Shown here: positions 28,771-38,780 of the stretch, one piece after another
Layout of the letters: each line of letters opens with the position of its first letter
How positions within the stretch are numbered: the stretch's first letter is position 1
NCBI GenBank assembly: GCA_003221895.1
Contig: QHUJ01000110.1
Coordinates: 1 to 64,000, forward strand
DNA: 64,000 nucleotides
Source: Gemmatimonadota bacterium
GTDB lineage: Bacteria; Gemmatimonadota; Gemmatimonadetes; Gemmatimonadales; GWC2-71-9
Reading direction: 5' to 3'
Notes under the pieces: generated by a model
The model's input: only the letters and a program-made list of their open reading frames with translations
What the model was told of the DNA's origin: nothing
Databases searched by the model: none
Position numbers and translations under genes: made by a program

Positions 28771-29508
28771 ATGATGCGGCTGCACGTCGGAACGTCTGGT
28801 TACAACTTCCCCGAATGGAGAGGAAGCTTCTATCCGCCCAAGCTCCCGAGCGCCAAGTGGCTCGAGTTCTATGCCCAACAATTGGGCACCGTCGAGATCA
28901 ATTACACGTTTTATCGCATGCCCAACGCCAAAACGGTCGCTGGCTGGGATGCGGCGACGCCGGAGTCATTCACGTTCGTTCTGAAGGCGCCCCAACGAAT
29001 CACACATATCGCGCGCCTGCGGAACGTCGATGAACTCCTCCGCATCTTCCTCGAGACGGTTCGCAAGCTTAATGCCAAGCTTGGTCCCGTGCTGTTCCAA
29101 TTACCCCCCAATTTTAAGAAAGACCTCGCAAGACTCGGTGACGTACTCACACAATTTCCGACGGATGTCCGCGCGGCATGTGAGTTCCGTCACGCATCGT
29201 GGTGGTCAGACGACGTCTATGAGTTGCTGCGGAGCACGAACACCGCATTGTGCATCGCCGATACGGAGGCGGGGACGACGCCGGAGGTCACGACCGCCGA
29301 CTTTGGGTACGTGCGACTACGGGATGAGGGCTATTCGGACGAGGGACTGCGGGAGTGGGCGACAAAAATCCAGGCGCTGGGGAGCGCCTGGACCGATGCG
29401 TACGTCTTCTTCAAGCACGAAGAGAAGGGCGTGGGCCCTAAACTGGCGCGGGATTTCGTGCGGCTGACCCCTGATACTGCGAGTCGCCCCACGCCAGAAT
29501 CGGAATGA
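28771..29508 (+). CDS. DUF72 (YecE-like) protein
   Basis: VGTSGYNFPEWRGSFYPPKLP, LGTVEINYTFYRMP, FKHEEKGVGPKLAR. Confidence 0.92.
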   Translation: MMRLHVGTSGYNFPEWRGSFYPPKLPSAKWLEFYAQQLGTVEINYTFYRMPNAKTVAGWDAATPESFTFVLKAPQRITHIARLRNVDELLRIFLETVRKLNAKLGPVLFQLPPNFKKDLARLGDVLTQFPTDVRAACEFRHASWWSDDVYELLRSTNTALCIADTEAGTTPEVTTADFGYVRLRDEGYSDEGLREWATKIQALGSAWTDAYVFFKHEEKGVGPKLARDFVRLTPDTASRPTPESE

Positions 29509-29530
29509 AGATCCCGCCGAGGAGGATGTC

Positions 29531-30358
29531 TTAGCGCTTGCCCGCGACTTTCCGCCGCTTGGCGGGTTTCTCTTTCTCCTCCGCCGGCGCTGACTCGAGG
29601 CTCTGCCTCAGCGCCTGCATCAGGTCGAGCACCCTGGCTTTCGGCGCCTCTTCCGGCTCTTCGGTAATCTGCTTGCCTTCCACCTTGCGCTCGATCTGCT
29701 CCATCATCCGTTCGCGCACGTTGTCCTTGTACTTCTTCGGCTGAAAATCTTCAGTCGCCGCCTGGTCGATCAACTTGATCGCGAGGTCGAGTTCGGGCTT
29801 CTTGACTTCCACCTTGGGGATCGGAACTTCGGCGATCTCGCGGATCTCGTCGACGTAGCGCAGCTGCTCCATCACCAACCCGCCCTTCATCGGGCGCACC
29901 ATGATCAGGTATTGCTTGCCGCGCGCCGCATACTGACCGATCGCGACGCGCTTGGTCTTCTCGAGCGCTTCCGCCAGGAGCTTGTACGCGCGCTCGCCGC
30001 CCTTGTCGGGTCCGAGATAGTACGTCCGATCGAGCCAGATGCGATCGACTTGCTCGGCGGGCAGGAATTCGACGATGTCGATCGCACCGGTGGCACGCTC
30101 CTCCAACGCCTTCAGCTCGTCCGGCGTGAACGTGACGTACTGCCCCTTCTGGAATTCATAGCCCTTGATCATGTCGCTGCGTTCGACTTTTTCGCCGTCG
30201 GCGGAGCAGACGTACTGCTGCTTGAGGCGGGCTCCGTCCTTCTTATGGAGCCAGTTGAACGAGATCGCGGCCTTCGACTCGCCGGCAGCAAACAGCTGCA
30301 CGGGCACGGACACGAGGCCGAACGAGACCGTGGCGGAACCGATGGAATGGGCAGCCAT
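29531..30358 (-). CDS. ku: Ku protein (non-homologous end joining)
   Basis: GSATVSFGLVSVPVQLFAA, YEFQKGQYVTFTPDEL, YYLGPDKGGERAYKLL. Confidence 0.95.
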   Translation of the reverse strand: MAAHSIGSATVSFGLVSVPVQLFAAGESKAAISFNWLHKKDGARLKQQYVCSADGEKVERSDMIKGYEFQKGQYVTFTPDELKALEERATGAIDIVEFLPAEQVDRIWLDRTYYLGPDKGGERAYKLLAEALEKTKRVAIGQYAARGKQYLIMVRPMKGGLVMEQLRYVDEIREIAEVPIPKVEVKKPELDLAIKLIDQAATEDFQPKKYKDNVRERMMEQIERKVEGKQITEEPEEAPKARVLDLMQALRQSLESAPAEEKEKPAKRRKVAGKR

Positions 30359-30460
30359 GTGTTTATGATACGCCGCCCGTTCCAAGGTTGTCTAGCGCTC
30401 CACGATATCTTGCGGTAACTCAAGCAGCGTCAGGGCTAACCCGCTCTCATTGGTGGATCC

Positions 30461-31738
30461 ATGGCGGCATGCCTGCGTTGCGGCAAGGAAGTCGAAGGTC
30501 CACGGGGGGGGTTACTCTGTCCCACGTGCGCGGCGGACCAGCCGCGCGTGAGTGTCACCCTCGTCCTCATCGCGATCAACGTCCTCGTCTTGATCGTGAT
30601 GGCGGCCGGTGGTGTCTCCATTCTGGAACCGACCGCTGAACAGCTGATCCGCTGGGGCGCGGGCTTCGGCCCCTACTCGCTTGGCACTCAGCCCTGGCGG
30701 TTGGTCTCGGCGATGTTCATCCATATCGGCGTCCTGCACATCCTGCTCAACATGGTGTGTCTCGCGAACCTCGGTCCGATCGCAGAGTTGATCTTCGGAT
30801 GGCGCAGATACTTCGCGATTTATCTCTTGAGCGGCTTGGCGGGCAGCGTGGCAAGTGCCGGCCTACATCCCATGATCGTCGCCGCCGGAGCCTCCGGCGC
30901 CATCTTCGGGGTTGCAGGGGCTCTGGTGGGCGTGGTGTATCTGCGGGACGTTCCAGCGCTTGTCAGCGCGCGCGGCCGGTTGGGCAAGCTGGGGATCGTT
31001 GGGTTCGTCATGTACAATCTGGTCTGGGGATTCGCGCGGACCGGCATCGACAACGCGGCGCACGTCGGTGGCCTGGCGGTTGGATTTCTCATCGCCCTCA
31101 CGATCCCTGTCGCAGGTTCGCAGGAGGGTCACGCGGCCGCCCGGCGCTCCAGTCTGGTTTTGCTCACAGGTCTCGTGTTGATAGCAGGTGCCTATCTCGG
31201 CGCGCGTCGCCTGAACGCGGCGCACGTCGAGTCTGCTACCGTCCAGCACAACACGACCGTGGACCTCGTCGACCGGCTCGCAGGCAGGAGCGTCGCACCC
31301 GTTGCGCAAAAACGGCCTGAGGATGTGGTGCGCGAGGCGCAGACCGCGTTGCGGGGCCATCCGGACGACACGACGGCCCTCGCTGCATTGGGGTCCGCCT
31401 TCTATGAGCTCAAACAATGGCCCCAAGCCGTACATGCCTTCGCCCGGCTCACTCGAATCGACTCAACCAATGCGTCGATGTGGACAAACCTGGGTGATGC
31501 GTATTTGAACTGGGGACACGCCGCCGATGCCGTTCATCCGCTGGTTCGCGCAACGAGTCTTGCCCCCGATGACCCGACCTGTCGGTACCTGCTTGGCAGG
31601 GCCTACCTGGAATCAAAACAGTACGCGCTTGCAGTTGACGCATTCGATGCGGCGCTGAAACTGGCCCCCGGCGACCCATTAGCGCTGGGAAAACGGCGGC
31701 AGGCGGCGCGTCTCCTCGGGGGGGCCCGCGGGCAGTAA
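30461..31738 (+). CDS. rhomboid-family intramembrane protease with N-terminal zinc ribbon and C-terminal TPRs
   Basis: CLRCGKEVEG...LCPTC; FIHIGVLHILLNMVCL; AAGASGAIFGVAG; AAHVGGLAVGFL; C-terminal TPRs. Confidence 0.9.
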   Translation: MAACLRCGKEVEGPRGGLLCPTCAADQPRVSVTLVLIAINVLVLIVMAAGGVSILEPTAEQLIRWGAGFGPYSLGTQPWRLVSAMFIHIGVLHILLNMVCLANLGPIAELIFGWRRYFAIYLLSGLAGSVASAGLHPMIVAAGASGAIFGVAGALVGVVYLRDVPALVSARGRLGKLGIVGFVMYNLVWGFARTGIDNAAHVGGLAVGFLIALTIPVAGSQEGHAAARRSSLVLLTGLVLIAGAYLGARRLNAAHVESATVQHNTTVDLVDRLAGRSVAPVAQKRPEDVVREAQTALRGHPDDTTALAALGSAFYELKQWPQAVHAFARLTRIDSTNASMWTNLGDAYLNWGHAADAVHPLVRATSLAPDDPTCRYLLGRAYLESKQYALAVDAFDAALKLAPGDPLALGKRRQAARLLGGARGQ

Positions 31739-31754
31739 GATTCGTCGAGCCCTG

Positions 31755-34313
31755 ATGGCCAAGTCCAAAGCTCCGTCTTCATCCGATTCGCTGGCGCAGT
31801 ATCGCGCCAAGCGGGCGTTCGCCCAGACACCCGAGCCGGGGGGGCTCGCCCCCAAGCCGGGTCCCACCCAGGGCGGTCTGTTGATCGTGCACATGCACGA
31901 CGCCACGCGACTGCACTGGGATCTGCGCCTCGAGATGGATGGCGTCCTCAGGTCGTGGGCAGTGCCGAAGGGGCCATCCGCCAATCCCTCCGACAAGCGG
32001 CTCGCCGTCAAAGTCGAGGATCACCCGCTCGAGTACGGCGATTTCGAAGGCATCATTCCGGAAGGCAACTACGGCGCCGGTACGGTGGTGGTGTGGGATC
32101 GCGGGACCTGGGAGCCCCTCGAAGATCCCCAGCAGGGGCTCGAAAAGGGGAAGCTGCTCTTCAACCTGAAGGGCTACAAGCTTCACGGCCGCTGGACGCT
32201 CATCAAGCTCAAGAAGACGGAAAAGGAATGGCTGCTCATCAAAGAGCGCGACCAATACGTCTCGACTGAGCCGTACACGAACGAGTCGGTGCTCTCCGGA
32301 CTGACCAATGACGAGCTGCGCAACGCCAAGGCGCGCGCCGAGCCGATCAAGGAGGAACTCGAGAAGCTGGGTGCGCCCAAGCGCGCGCTGCGTGTCGAAG
32401 ACACCGAGCTGATGCTCGCCGAGACTCGCGAGGACCCGTTTACGAAGGAGGGGTGGGTCTTCGAGGTAAAGCTCGACGGCTATCGGATGCGCGCGGCGTG
32501 CCCGGATGGCGAGCCGATTCTTTATTCGCGCAAAGGCCTCGAGTACACCGAGTCGTTTCCGGAGATCGCGCGGGCGGTCAAGGCGATTCCGTTCGACCGC
32601 GTGATCCTCGACGGCGAGCTCGTGGTGCTCAACGAGGCGGGGAAGCCGAGCTTCAACATGCTCCAGATGCGGGCCAAACTCGGCGCGCGCGAGGCGAAGC
32701 GGGCGGCGATCGAATCGCCGGCGACGCTATACGTGTTCGATCTGCTGGCGTTCGGCGGGTACGATCTGCGTAAGCTGCCACTGGTCGCGCGCAAGGCGAT
32801 CTTGCAGAAGGTGCTGCCGCAGACGGGACCGCTCCGCTACTCCGAGCACTTCGAGAAGAACGGCGAGGCGCTGTACGAGCAGGTGGTGCGGCTAGGTCTC
32901 GAGGGCATCATGGCGAAGAAGGCCGACAGCCCCTATCGCAGCGGCCGCTCGGCCGACTGGCTGAAGATCCGCGCCGACCGGATGGACGATTTCGTCGTGG
33001 TCGGCTTCACGAAGCCCAAGGGCGCGCGGGGCGGATTTGGATCACTGCACGTCGGTGCGTACCAAGGCGGCAAGCTGATCTACTGTGGCCGAGCCGGTTC
33101 CGGGTTCACGGGCGATCAACTCGACGAGATCAGTGCGAAGCTCCAGGCGCTCGTTCGCCCGACGCCGCCGTGCGAGCCACCGCCGGGCGGCGCGCTACCG
33201 AAGGGACCCGATCACACCTGGGTCGAGCCGAAACTGATCTGCGATGTGCGGTACAAAGAAATGACGAAGGACGGCCTGCTGCGGCAATCTGTCTTTGTGA
33301 GATTTCGGGACGATAAGCGGCCTGAAGACGTGCTCATGCCGGGAAACGGGAAACGGGAAACGGGAAACGACAGGGAGCCCACAGAGGCGCCCACGTCTCC
33401 CGTTTCCCGTGCGCCGGTGCGCGAGGTCAAGTTCTCCAACCTCGACAAGATTTTTTGGCCGGAGGAGAAGTACACCAAGGGCGATCTGATCGAGTACTAC
33501 CGCGCGATGGCCCCGTGGCTGCTGCCGTATCTCAAGAACCGGCCGGTCGTCCTGACCCGGTATCCCGACGGCATCAACGGCAAATCGTTTTACCAGAAAG
33601 ACGCGCCCGGTTTCGTCCCCGACTGGATCCAGACGATTCCGATCTGGAGCGAGGACACGCAGCGCGACATTCAGTACTTCGTGGCCAACGATGTCGAGTC
33701 GCTGGTCTACCTCGTCAATCTGGGCACGATTCCGCTGCACATCTGGATGAGCCGGATCGATGATCTCACGCGCCCCGACTGGTGCCTGATCGATCTCGAC
33801 CCGAAAGAGGCGCCGTTCGAGCACGTCGTCACACTCGCGAAGACGATGCGGACGGTGTGTGAGGACGTCGAGATGCCGGCCTTCATCAAGACGACGGGGA
33901 AGTCCGGGCTGCACATCATGCTGCCGCTCGGCAAGCAGATGACCTACGACCAGTGTCTCAAGTTCGCGATGCTGTTCGCGCGGCTCGTGACCGATCGGCA
34001 CCCCGACATCGCCACGACCCAGCGCACGATCAGCAAACGCGATGGCAAAGTCTATGTCGACGCGTTCCAGAACCGCGCCGGACAGCTCATGGTAGCGCCG
34101 TATAGCGTGCGGCCGTCGCCCGGCGCTCCCGTATCGATGCCGATCGAATGGGATGAAGTCAACGCGAAGCTCCACAACAGCAATTGGACGATCGCCAACG
34201 CGCTGAAGCGGATGCAGAAGCTCGGTCACGATCCGGTGGTCAAAGTGCTCGATGAGAAGCCCAAGCTGATGAACGTCCTCGAGCGTCTCAACAAGCTGCT
34301 TGGCGAAGACTGA
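31755..34313 (+). CDS. ligD: ATP-dependent DNA ligase LigD (PE-LIG-POL)
   Basis: PE domain DATRLHWDLRLEMDGVLRSWAVPKGPS; ligase FEVKLDGYR; polymerase FSNLDKIFWPEEKYTKGDLIEYY. Confidence 0.97.
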   Translation: MAKSKAPSSSDSLAQYRAKRAFAQTPEPGGLAPKPGPTQGGLLIVHMHDATRLHWDLRLEMDGVLRSWAVPKGPSANPSDKRLAVKVEDHPLEYGDFEGIIPEGNYGAGTVVVWDRGTWEPLEDPQQGLEKGKLLFNLKGYKLHGRWTLIKLKKTEKEWLLIKERDQYVSTEPYTNESVLSGLTNDELRNAKARAEPIKEELEKLGAPKRALRVEDTELMLAETREDPFTKEGWVFEVKLDGYRMRAACPDGEPILYSRKGLEYTESFPEIARAVKAIPFDRVILDGELVVLNEAGKPSFNMLQMRAKLGAREAKRAAIESPATLYVFDLLAFGGYDLRKLPLVARKAILQKVLPQTGPLRYSEHFEKNGEALYEQVVRLGLEGIMAKKADSPYRSGRSADWLKIRADRMDDFVVVGFTKPKGARGGFGSLHVGAYQGGKLIYCGRAGSGFTGDQLDEISAKLQALVRPTPPCEPPPGGALPKGPDHTWVEPKLICDVRYKEMTKDGLLRQSVFVRFRDDKRPEDVLMPGNGKRETGNDREPTEAPTSPVSRAPVREVKFSNLDKIFWPEEKYTKGDLIEYYRAMAPWLLPYLKNRPVVLTRYPDGINGKSFYQKDAPGFVPDWIQTIPIWSEDTQRDIQYFVANDVESLVYLVNLGTIPLHIWMSRIDDLTRPDWCLIDLDPKEAPFEHVVTLAKTMRTVCEDVEMPAFIKTTGKSGLHIMLPLGKQMTYDQCLKFAMLFARLVTDRHPDIATTQRTISKRDGKVYVDAFQNRAGQLMVAPYSVRPSPGAPVSMPIEWDEVNAKLHNSNWTIANALKRMQKLGHDPVVKVLDEKPKLMNVLERLNKLLGED
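33339..33412. repeat. (GGGAAAC)n direct repeat plus inverted copy inside ligD
   Basis: GGGAAACGGGAAACGGGAAACGGGAAACG...CGTCTCCCGTTTCCCGT. Confidence 0.9.
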
Positions 34314-34908
34314 CGCGAGGTTCCTGTACGTCTTTGCACACGGCGCCGGCGCCGGCATGAACCACCCGTTCATGCAGCGCGCGGCAGAGGCACTCGAGGC
34401 TCGGGGGATCGCGACCCACCGGTTCGATTTCCCCTACATGCAGGCGAAGAAAAGTCGCCCAGATCCGCCGGCCATAGCTGAGGACGCTGTGCGGAAGGCG
34501 GTCGCTGAGGCCGCCCGTACAGCGCCAGGTTTACCGATCTTTGCCGGCGGCAAGTCGTTCGGTGGCCGCATGACGTCGCAGGCGCAAGCATCGCAGCCGA
34601 TCCCGGGCGTACGGGGCCTCATCTTTTTCGGCTTTCCCCTGCATCCGCCCGGAAGGCCCAGCACAACTCGCGCCGATCATTTAACATCCGTTGACGTACC
34701 GATGCTATTTCTGCAGGGGACGCGCGATGAGTTTGCGCAGCTCGACTTGCTGCGAGAGGTCGTGGGCAGGCTGGCCGATCGCGCGACGCTGCATCTTATT
34801 GAGGAAGGCAACCACTCGTTCAAGGTCCCCAAGCGCACGGGGAAGAGCGAGTCGGACGTCATGAACGAGCTGGCGGACACAATTCAACAATGGGCGAGCC
34901 ATGCCTAA
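34300..34908 (+). CDS. alpha/beta hydrolase (KANL3/TEX30-like, dienelactone-hydrolase-related)
   Basis: VFAHGAGAGMNHPFM, FAGGKSFGGRMTS, LFLQGTRDEFA; TTG start overlapping ligD. Confidence 0.85.
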   Translation: MAKTDARFLYVFAHGAGAGMNHPFMQRAAEALEARGIATHRFDFPYMQAKKSRPDPPAIAEDAVRKAVAEAARTAPGLPIFAGGKSFGGRMTSQAQASQPIPGVRGLIFFGFPLHPPGRPSTTRADHLTSVDVPMLFLQGTRDEFAQLDLLREVVGRLADRATLHLIEEGNHSFKVPKRTGKSESDVMNELADTIQQWASHA

Positions 34909-35323
34909 CTACTGGTTGGTCAAAACGGAGCCCGGCACGTACAGCTTCGACGATCTCGAGCGCGAGAAGACCGCCGTCTGGGACGGCGTGCAGAATCCGG
35001 TTGCGCTGAGAAATCTTCGCGCGATGCACCCCGGCGATCAGGTGCTCGTCTACCACACCGGGGACGAGAAGGCCGTCGTCGGATGGGCCACGGTCGTTTC
35101 CGCACCGTACGCCGATCCGAAGGAGCACGACCCGAATCTCACGGTTATCGATCTGCAAGCGCACCGCCGCCTGCCGCAATCCGTGACGCTCGCCCAGATC
35201 AAAGCGGATAGGGCGTTCGCCGATCTCCCGATTGTGCGGCAGGGACGGTTATCGGTGAGCCCTGTAACCGCCCCGCAATGGAAGCATCTGCTCAAACTGG
35301 CCGGAGCGGACGCCTCGGCCTAG
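34901..35323 (+). CDS. EVE domain protein
   Basis: NYWLVKTEPGTYSFDDLEREKTAVWDGVQNPVALRNLRAMHPGDQVLVYHTGDEKAVVGWATV. Confidence 0.95.
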   Translation: MPNYWLVKTEPGTYSFDDLEREKTAVWDGVQNPVALRNLRAMHPGDQVLVYHTGDEKAVVGWATVVSAPYADPKEHDPNLTVIDLQAHRRLPQSVTLAQIKADRAFADLPIVRQGRLSVSPVTAPQWKHLLKLAGADASA

Positions 35324-35607
35324 CGGCGGCCCTTCTTGCCCGCCTTAGGCGCGCGACTCTCCGCCCGCGCAGCGGCGATACCGGCCGCGACGCCCGCCAC
35401 GATCGCCGCGCGCCCGACCGCTCTCATCACCTTCCCCGTACGTCGCAGCGCCGCCTTGACCCGCTTCCGGCGTTGTTCTGTCTCGACACGTTTCTGTGCC
35501 TCGACCAGCAGCCGGTCAGCCTGACGAACGGCGGCCACCGCCCACATGCGCGCCTTCTTCGCGGCCTTTACCGCCGCCTTCTTGTAGCGCTCCGCGCGTG
35601 ACGCCAT
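35320..35607 (-). CDS. small highly basic Ala/Arg/Lys-rich protein
   Basis: 95-aa ORF, strongly basic; convergent with the EVE gene. Confidence 0.45.
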   Translation of the reverse strand: MASRAERYKKAAVKAAKKARMWAVAAVRQADRLLVEAQKRVETEQRRKRVKAALRRTGKVMRAVGRAAIVAGVAAGIAAARAESRAPKAGKKGRR

Positions 35608-35646
35608 GACGTAATCCTTCGGTAAGGGTCGCTTATTGATATGCCG

Positions 35647-36057
35647 TCAGACGCCGAGAGTTTCGGCGGCCTTCCGTACGTCCTTGGGCTTAACCCACAA
35701 TAAGGCGCCATACCGCCCGCCACCCGTCCGGACGGCGCTGAGCGCCGTGACATTGATGCCGGCGGCGCCGAGCCGCGACAACGTGGGCGCGACGGCGCCG
35801 ACGCGGTCGTCTCCCTCGATCAGGAACATCGTCTTGGGTTTCGACAGTTTGAGCCCGGCGTTTTTCGCGGCGGAGAGAAACGCGACCGCGTCGGAGGGCA
35901 CCAGGTCGATCTGGGATTTGCGCGCGCTCGGGAAGGCGTGGACCGCCAGCAGGTTCACGCCGGCGTCACGCAGCGCACTGAAGATGCGCGCTCCTTCGCC
36001 AGGCTTGTCCGACGCGGTGAGGTAGTAGTAGTCGAGCTTTCGGATGGTGTCGGGCAT
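35647..36057 (-). CDS. ACT-domain-like protein, 136 aa
   Basis: two ACT-like halves (TASDKPGEGARIFSALRDAGVNLLAVHAFP; GDDRVGAVAPTLSRLGAAGINVTALSAV). Confidence 0.7.
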   Translation of the reverse strand: MPDTIRKLDYYYLTASDKPGEGARIFSALRDAGVNLLAVHAFPSARKSQIDLVPSDAVAFLSAAKNAGLKLSKPKTMFLIEGDDRVGAVAPTLSRLGAAGINVTALSAVRTGGGRYGALLWVKPKDVRKAAETLGV

Positions 36058-36154
36058 GGCTTCCTCCTTGAGGAGGTCTTACTGGTAGGCCGCAAGAACC
36101 CTCTCAAGCCTCGCCAGAATACCGGCCGCTGGCAACCAGCGGCCGACGGGGCAG

Positions 36155-37084
36155 TTAGGCAGCCCGCTGTTTCGCGAGTCGCACGCGTTTTGTCAGCATC
36201 CAGCTCGCGATTGCAACGACCGCTATCGGGAGCACTACACCGAGAGATTGCACGACAAACGCCAAGAGCGCGACGAAATTGCGCCACGCCTGCGTGAACG
36301 CCTCGCCCATGACGCTCTTGCCGGCGGTGCCAACAACCGGGAATGGTTCGTGCACCGTCACACTGAGCGTACTCATGGCGGTGTGGGCCTCCAAGTAACG
36401 GATCCTTCCCTGGTAGCGCTCGATCTCCTCGCGAACGCGGGCCAAGGACTGCTCGACGTCCAACACGTCCTTGAGCTTGCCGGTCCGGGTGGCGAGCAGA
36501 TCAATGAGGCGCCGTTCGAGCCGTCGAGCGTTATCCATCCGGGCGTTGACGTCGACGAACTCCTCGCCCACGTCCTGAGCTTCCACGTTGACGGACTCGA
36601 GTCTGCCGATCGGGCTGAGGCCCGAGACGACTTCTTCAAAGCGCATAGCCGGGACCTTCATCTCGATGTCTCCCTGACGTTGGCGGCTCTTCCCCACTTC
36701 GATCTCCGAGTTCGCGACGTAACCCCCAAGACGGGCAGCCAGCTCCTTCACTTGAGCAACCGCCCGCTCCAACGAGTCGACCTCGACGGTGGCCGTGGCG
36801 GTTCGGATGATCATGCTCGACGCTGCGTCGGCGGGCGCCACGGGAATCCACTCGTTCCCAGTAACGACGATTTCCTCGAGCCGTGCCGGGGCGGGTCTGC
36901 CCGCGGCGTCGTACCCGATTCTCCTGCCTGCTTGGAGCTGCTGTACCACCGTCCCGCTCGAATCGGAGCGCGGATGCGCACCGCTGTCTCCGGCACGCCG
37001 CTCGTTCCGACAACCGACCAGCGTTGTGGCAATGAGTGTGATCGCGAGAGTTCTCACGTCTCGGCTCCATTGGGGGGATGCCAT
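36155..37084 (-). CDS. DUF4349 lipoprotein
   Basis: RTATATVEVDSLERAVAQVKELAARLGGYVANSE, DVNARMDNARRLERRLIDLLA, C-terminal TM. Confidence 0.88.
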   Translation of the reverse strand: MASPQWSRDVRTLAITLIATTLVGCRNERRAGDSGAHPRSDSSGTVVQQLQAGRRIGYDAAGRPAPARLEEIVVTGNEWIPVAPADAASSMIIRTATATVEVDSLERAVAQVKELAARLGGYVANSEIEVGKSRQRQGDIEMKVPAMRFEEVVSGLSPIGRLESVNVEAQDVGEEFVDVNARMDNARRLERRLIDLLATRTGKLKDVLDVEQSLARVREEIERYQGRIRYLEAHTAMSTLSVTVHEPFPVVGTAGKSVMGEAFTQAWRNFVALLAFVVQSLGVVLPIAVVAIASWMLTKRVRLAKQRAA

Positions 37085-37140
37085 GTAGGACGTGATCGGC
37101 GTGACTAATTGCACAGCCAGGGTTCGTAGATTGGACGGTA

Positions 37141-37895
37141 TGGACGCGATCGCCGTAAAGCTCGAACGCTTGAAGCGCGAAGCACAGCGCGAGTGGAAGC
37201 GCAAATGGCGCCAGAAGTTGCGTCAGGCGACGCCGTCGAACGCCGCCGAATGGCGCGCGCTCGCCGGCGTCGCCCTGAGCACGCTGCTCAAGATCGCGCT
37301 GATCATCGCACTGCCGTTTACCGTGCTGGTGCGCGGGTCGGTCTTCATCTATCAGCACGGCGAGACATCGGTATGGCTCGCGTTGCTCGTCGCGGCGTTT
37401 CTCTCCGCCGCCGTCGTCACCGTCTATGCCGTCTGGCTGGCGCGCAAGCTCACAAAGAAGGGAGGGAAGGGCGGGCGAGCCCTGATCATTCCGCTCGCCA
37501 AATGGGTGGCGCTGCCGCTCGTGGTGTTCTACTGCGGCTACTCCTTACTCTACGTGGCGAGTGTGAACGCCAAATCGGGGCCGGTGCGGGCGTACTACCG
37601 CTCGGTCCATCCCCTGCTGCGTCTCGCGCTGTCCACGCTGATTCTGGTCGATCGCGACATGCTGATCACCGATACTGGACGGCAGCCGGAAGACTACACG
37701 CGCATGGGGCTGCCCACGAACAGTCGCACGCGTCACTATCGTCAGGCCGACGGCTGGATTCACGCCGTCGATCTACGGACCACCGGGCGAGGAATGATCA
37801 AGAACCGCGGCGTGCAGTTCTACTTCTGGCTGATGGGATTCGACACTCGACGCCACGTTGGAACTGCGGATCACCTGCACATCGAGTTGAAGTAG
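37141..37895 (+). CDS. membrane protein of unknown function
   Basis: MDAIAVKLERLKREAQREW start; three or more TM segments. Confidence 0.6.
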
Positions 37896-37901
37896 AGTCC
37901 G

Positions 37902-38741
37902 CTACCCAAACAGCTTTTGCAGGTCGGCGAACGGCACGCCGTACGCTTCCAGCGTTGCGTAGGTGCCCTTCTCGTTCCACTCTCGCGCCATTCTCCTGAT
38001 AAGACCGAGCGTCGCCCGCATGGGCGCCGAGCCGAAGGTTATGCGGCGTACGCCGAGCGCGGCCATTTCCTTGAGCGACGGCGCATTCGGCGTGCCGAGG
38101 ATGTTGAGGGGCGCGCGGATCAGTTTGACGAGCTGCTCGATCGTGCCGTGATCGCCGACGAACGGCACGAACACCGAATCGGCTCCGGCTTGGCGGAACG
38201 CGTTGCCGCGCCGCACCGCTTCTGCCAGGCGCTCCTCGGGTCGGAGCTCTTGGGCTTCGAAGGCGTCGGTGCGCGCATTCAGCACGAACGGGACGCCCGC
38301 CGCATCGGCGGCGGCCCGGGCGGCGCCGACGCGTTCGACCGCGAGAGGAAAGTCGATCAAGCGCTTTCCTTCCATTCGATCTTCCAGATTCATTCCAGCG
38401 GCTCCGGCATCGATGACACGACGCACAGTCTCCGCGACCGCGTTGGGCGGCATGCCGTAGCCTGCCTCCATGTCGGCGGTAATGGGCACGTCGATGCGGC
38501 GGGTGATGCGTGAGACGGCGGCCAGCATCTCGTCTCTACTGATCCGCTCGCCGTCCGCGTATCCCAGGCTGAAGGCGATCCCCGCACTCGTCGTGGCGAG
38601 TGCCTTGAAGCCCGCTTCGATGAAGATCCGCGCGCTGCCCGCGTCCCACGCGTTGGGCAGCACGAGCATCGGGCCCTCGACGTGGAGTCGTCGCAAGACC
38701 TCGGCTTTTCCACGCAGTTCTGACGTGCGAGAGTCCGACAT
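37902..38741 (-). CDS. isocitrate lyase/PEP mutase family protein
   Basis: LPNAWDAGSARIFIEAGFKALATTSAGIAFSLGYADGE, ADMEAGYG, GMNLEDR, NARTDAF. Confidence 0.93.
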   Translation of the reverse strand: MSDSRTSELRGKAEVLRRLHVEGPMLVLPNAWDAGSARIFIEAGFKALATTSAGIAFSLGYADGERISRDEMLAAVSRITRRIDVPITADMEAGYGMPPNAVAETVRRVIDAGAAGMNLEDRMEGKRLIDFPLAVERVGAARAAADAAGVPFVLNARTDAFEAQELRPEERLAEAVRRGNAFRQAGADSVFVPFVGDHGTIEQLVKLIRAPLNILGTPNAPSLKEMAALGVRRITFGSAPMRATLGLIRRMAREWNEKGTYATLEAYGVPFADLQKLFG

Positions 38742-38780
38742 GGGCGGGTATCTTATCCGTTCCTCGAACGGAGTCAAAGC

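Noticed and set aside
33195-34373. 392-aa minus-strand ORF opposite ligD
   Set aside because: Shadow frame; no domain.
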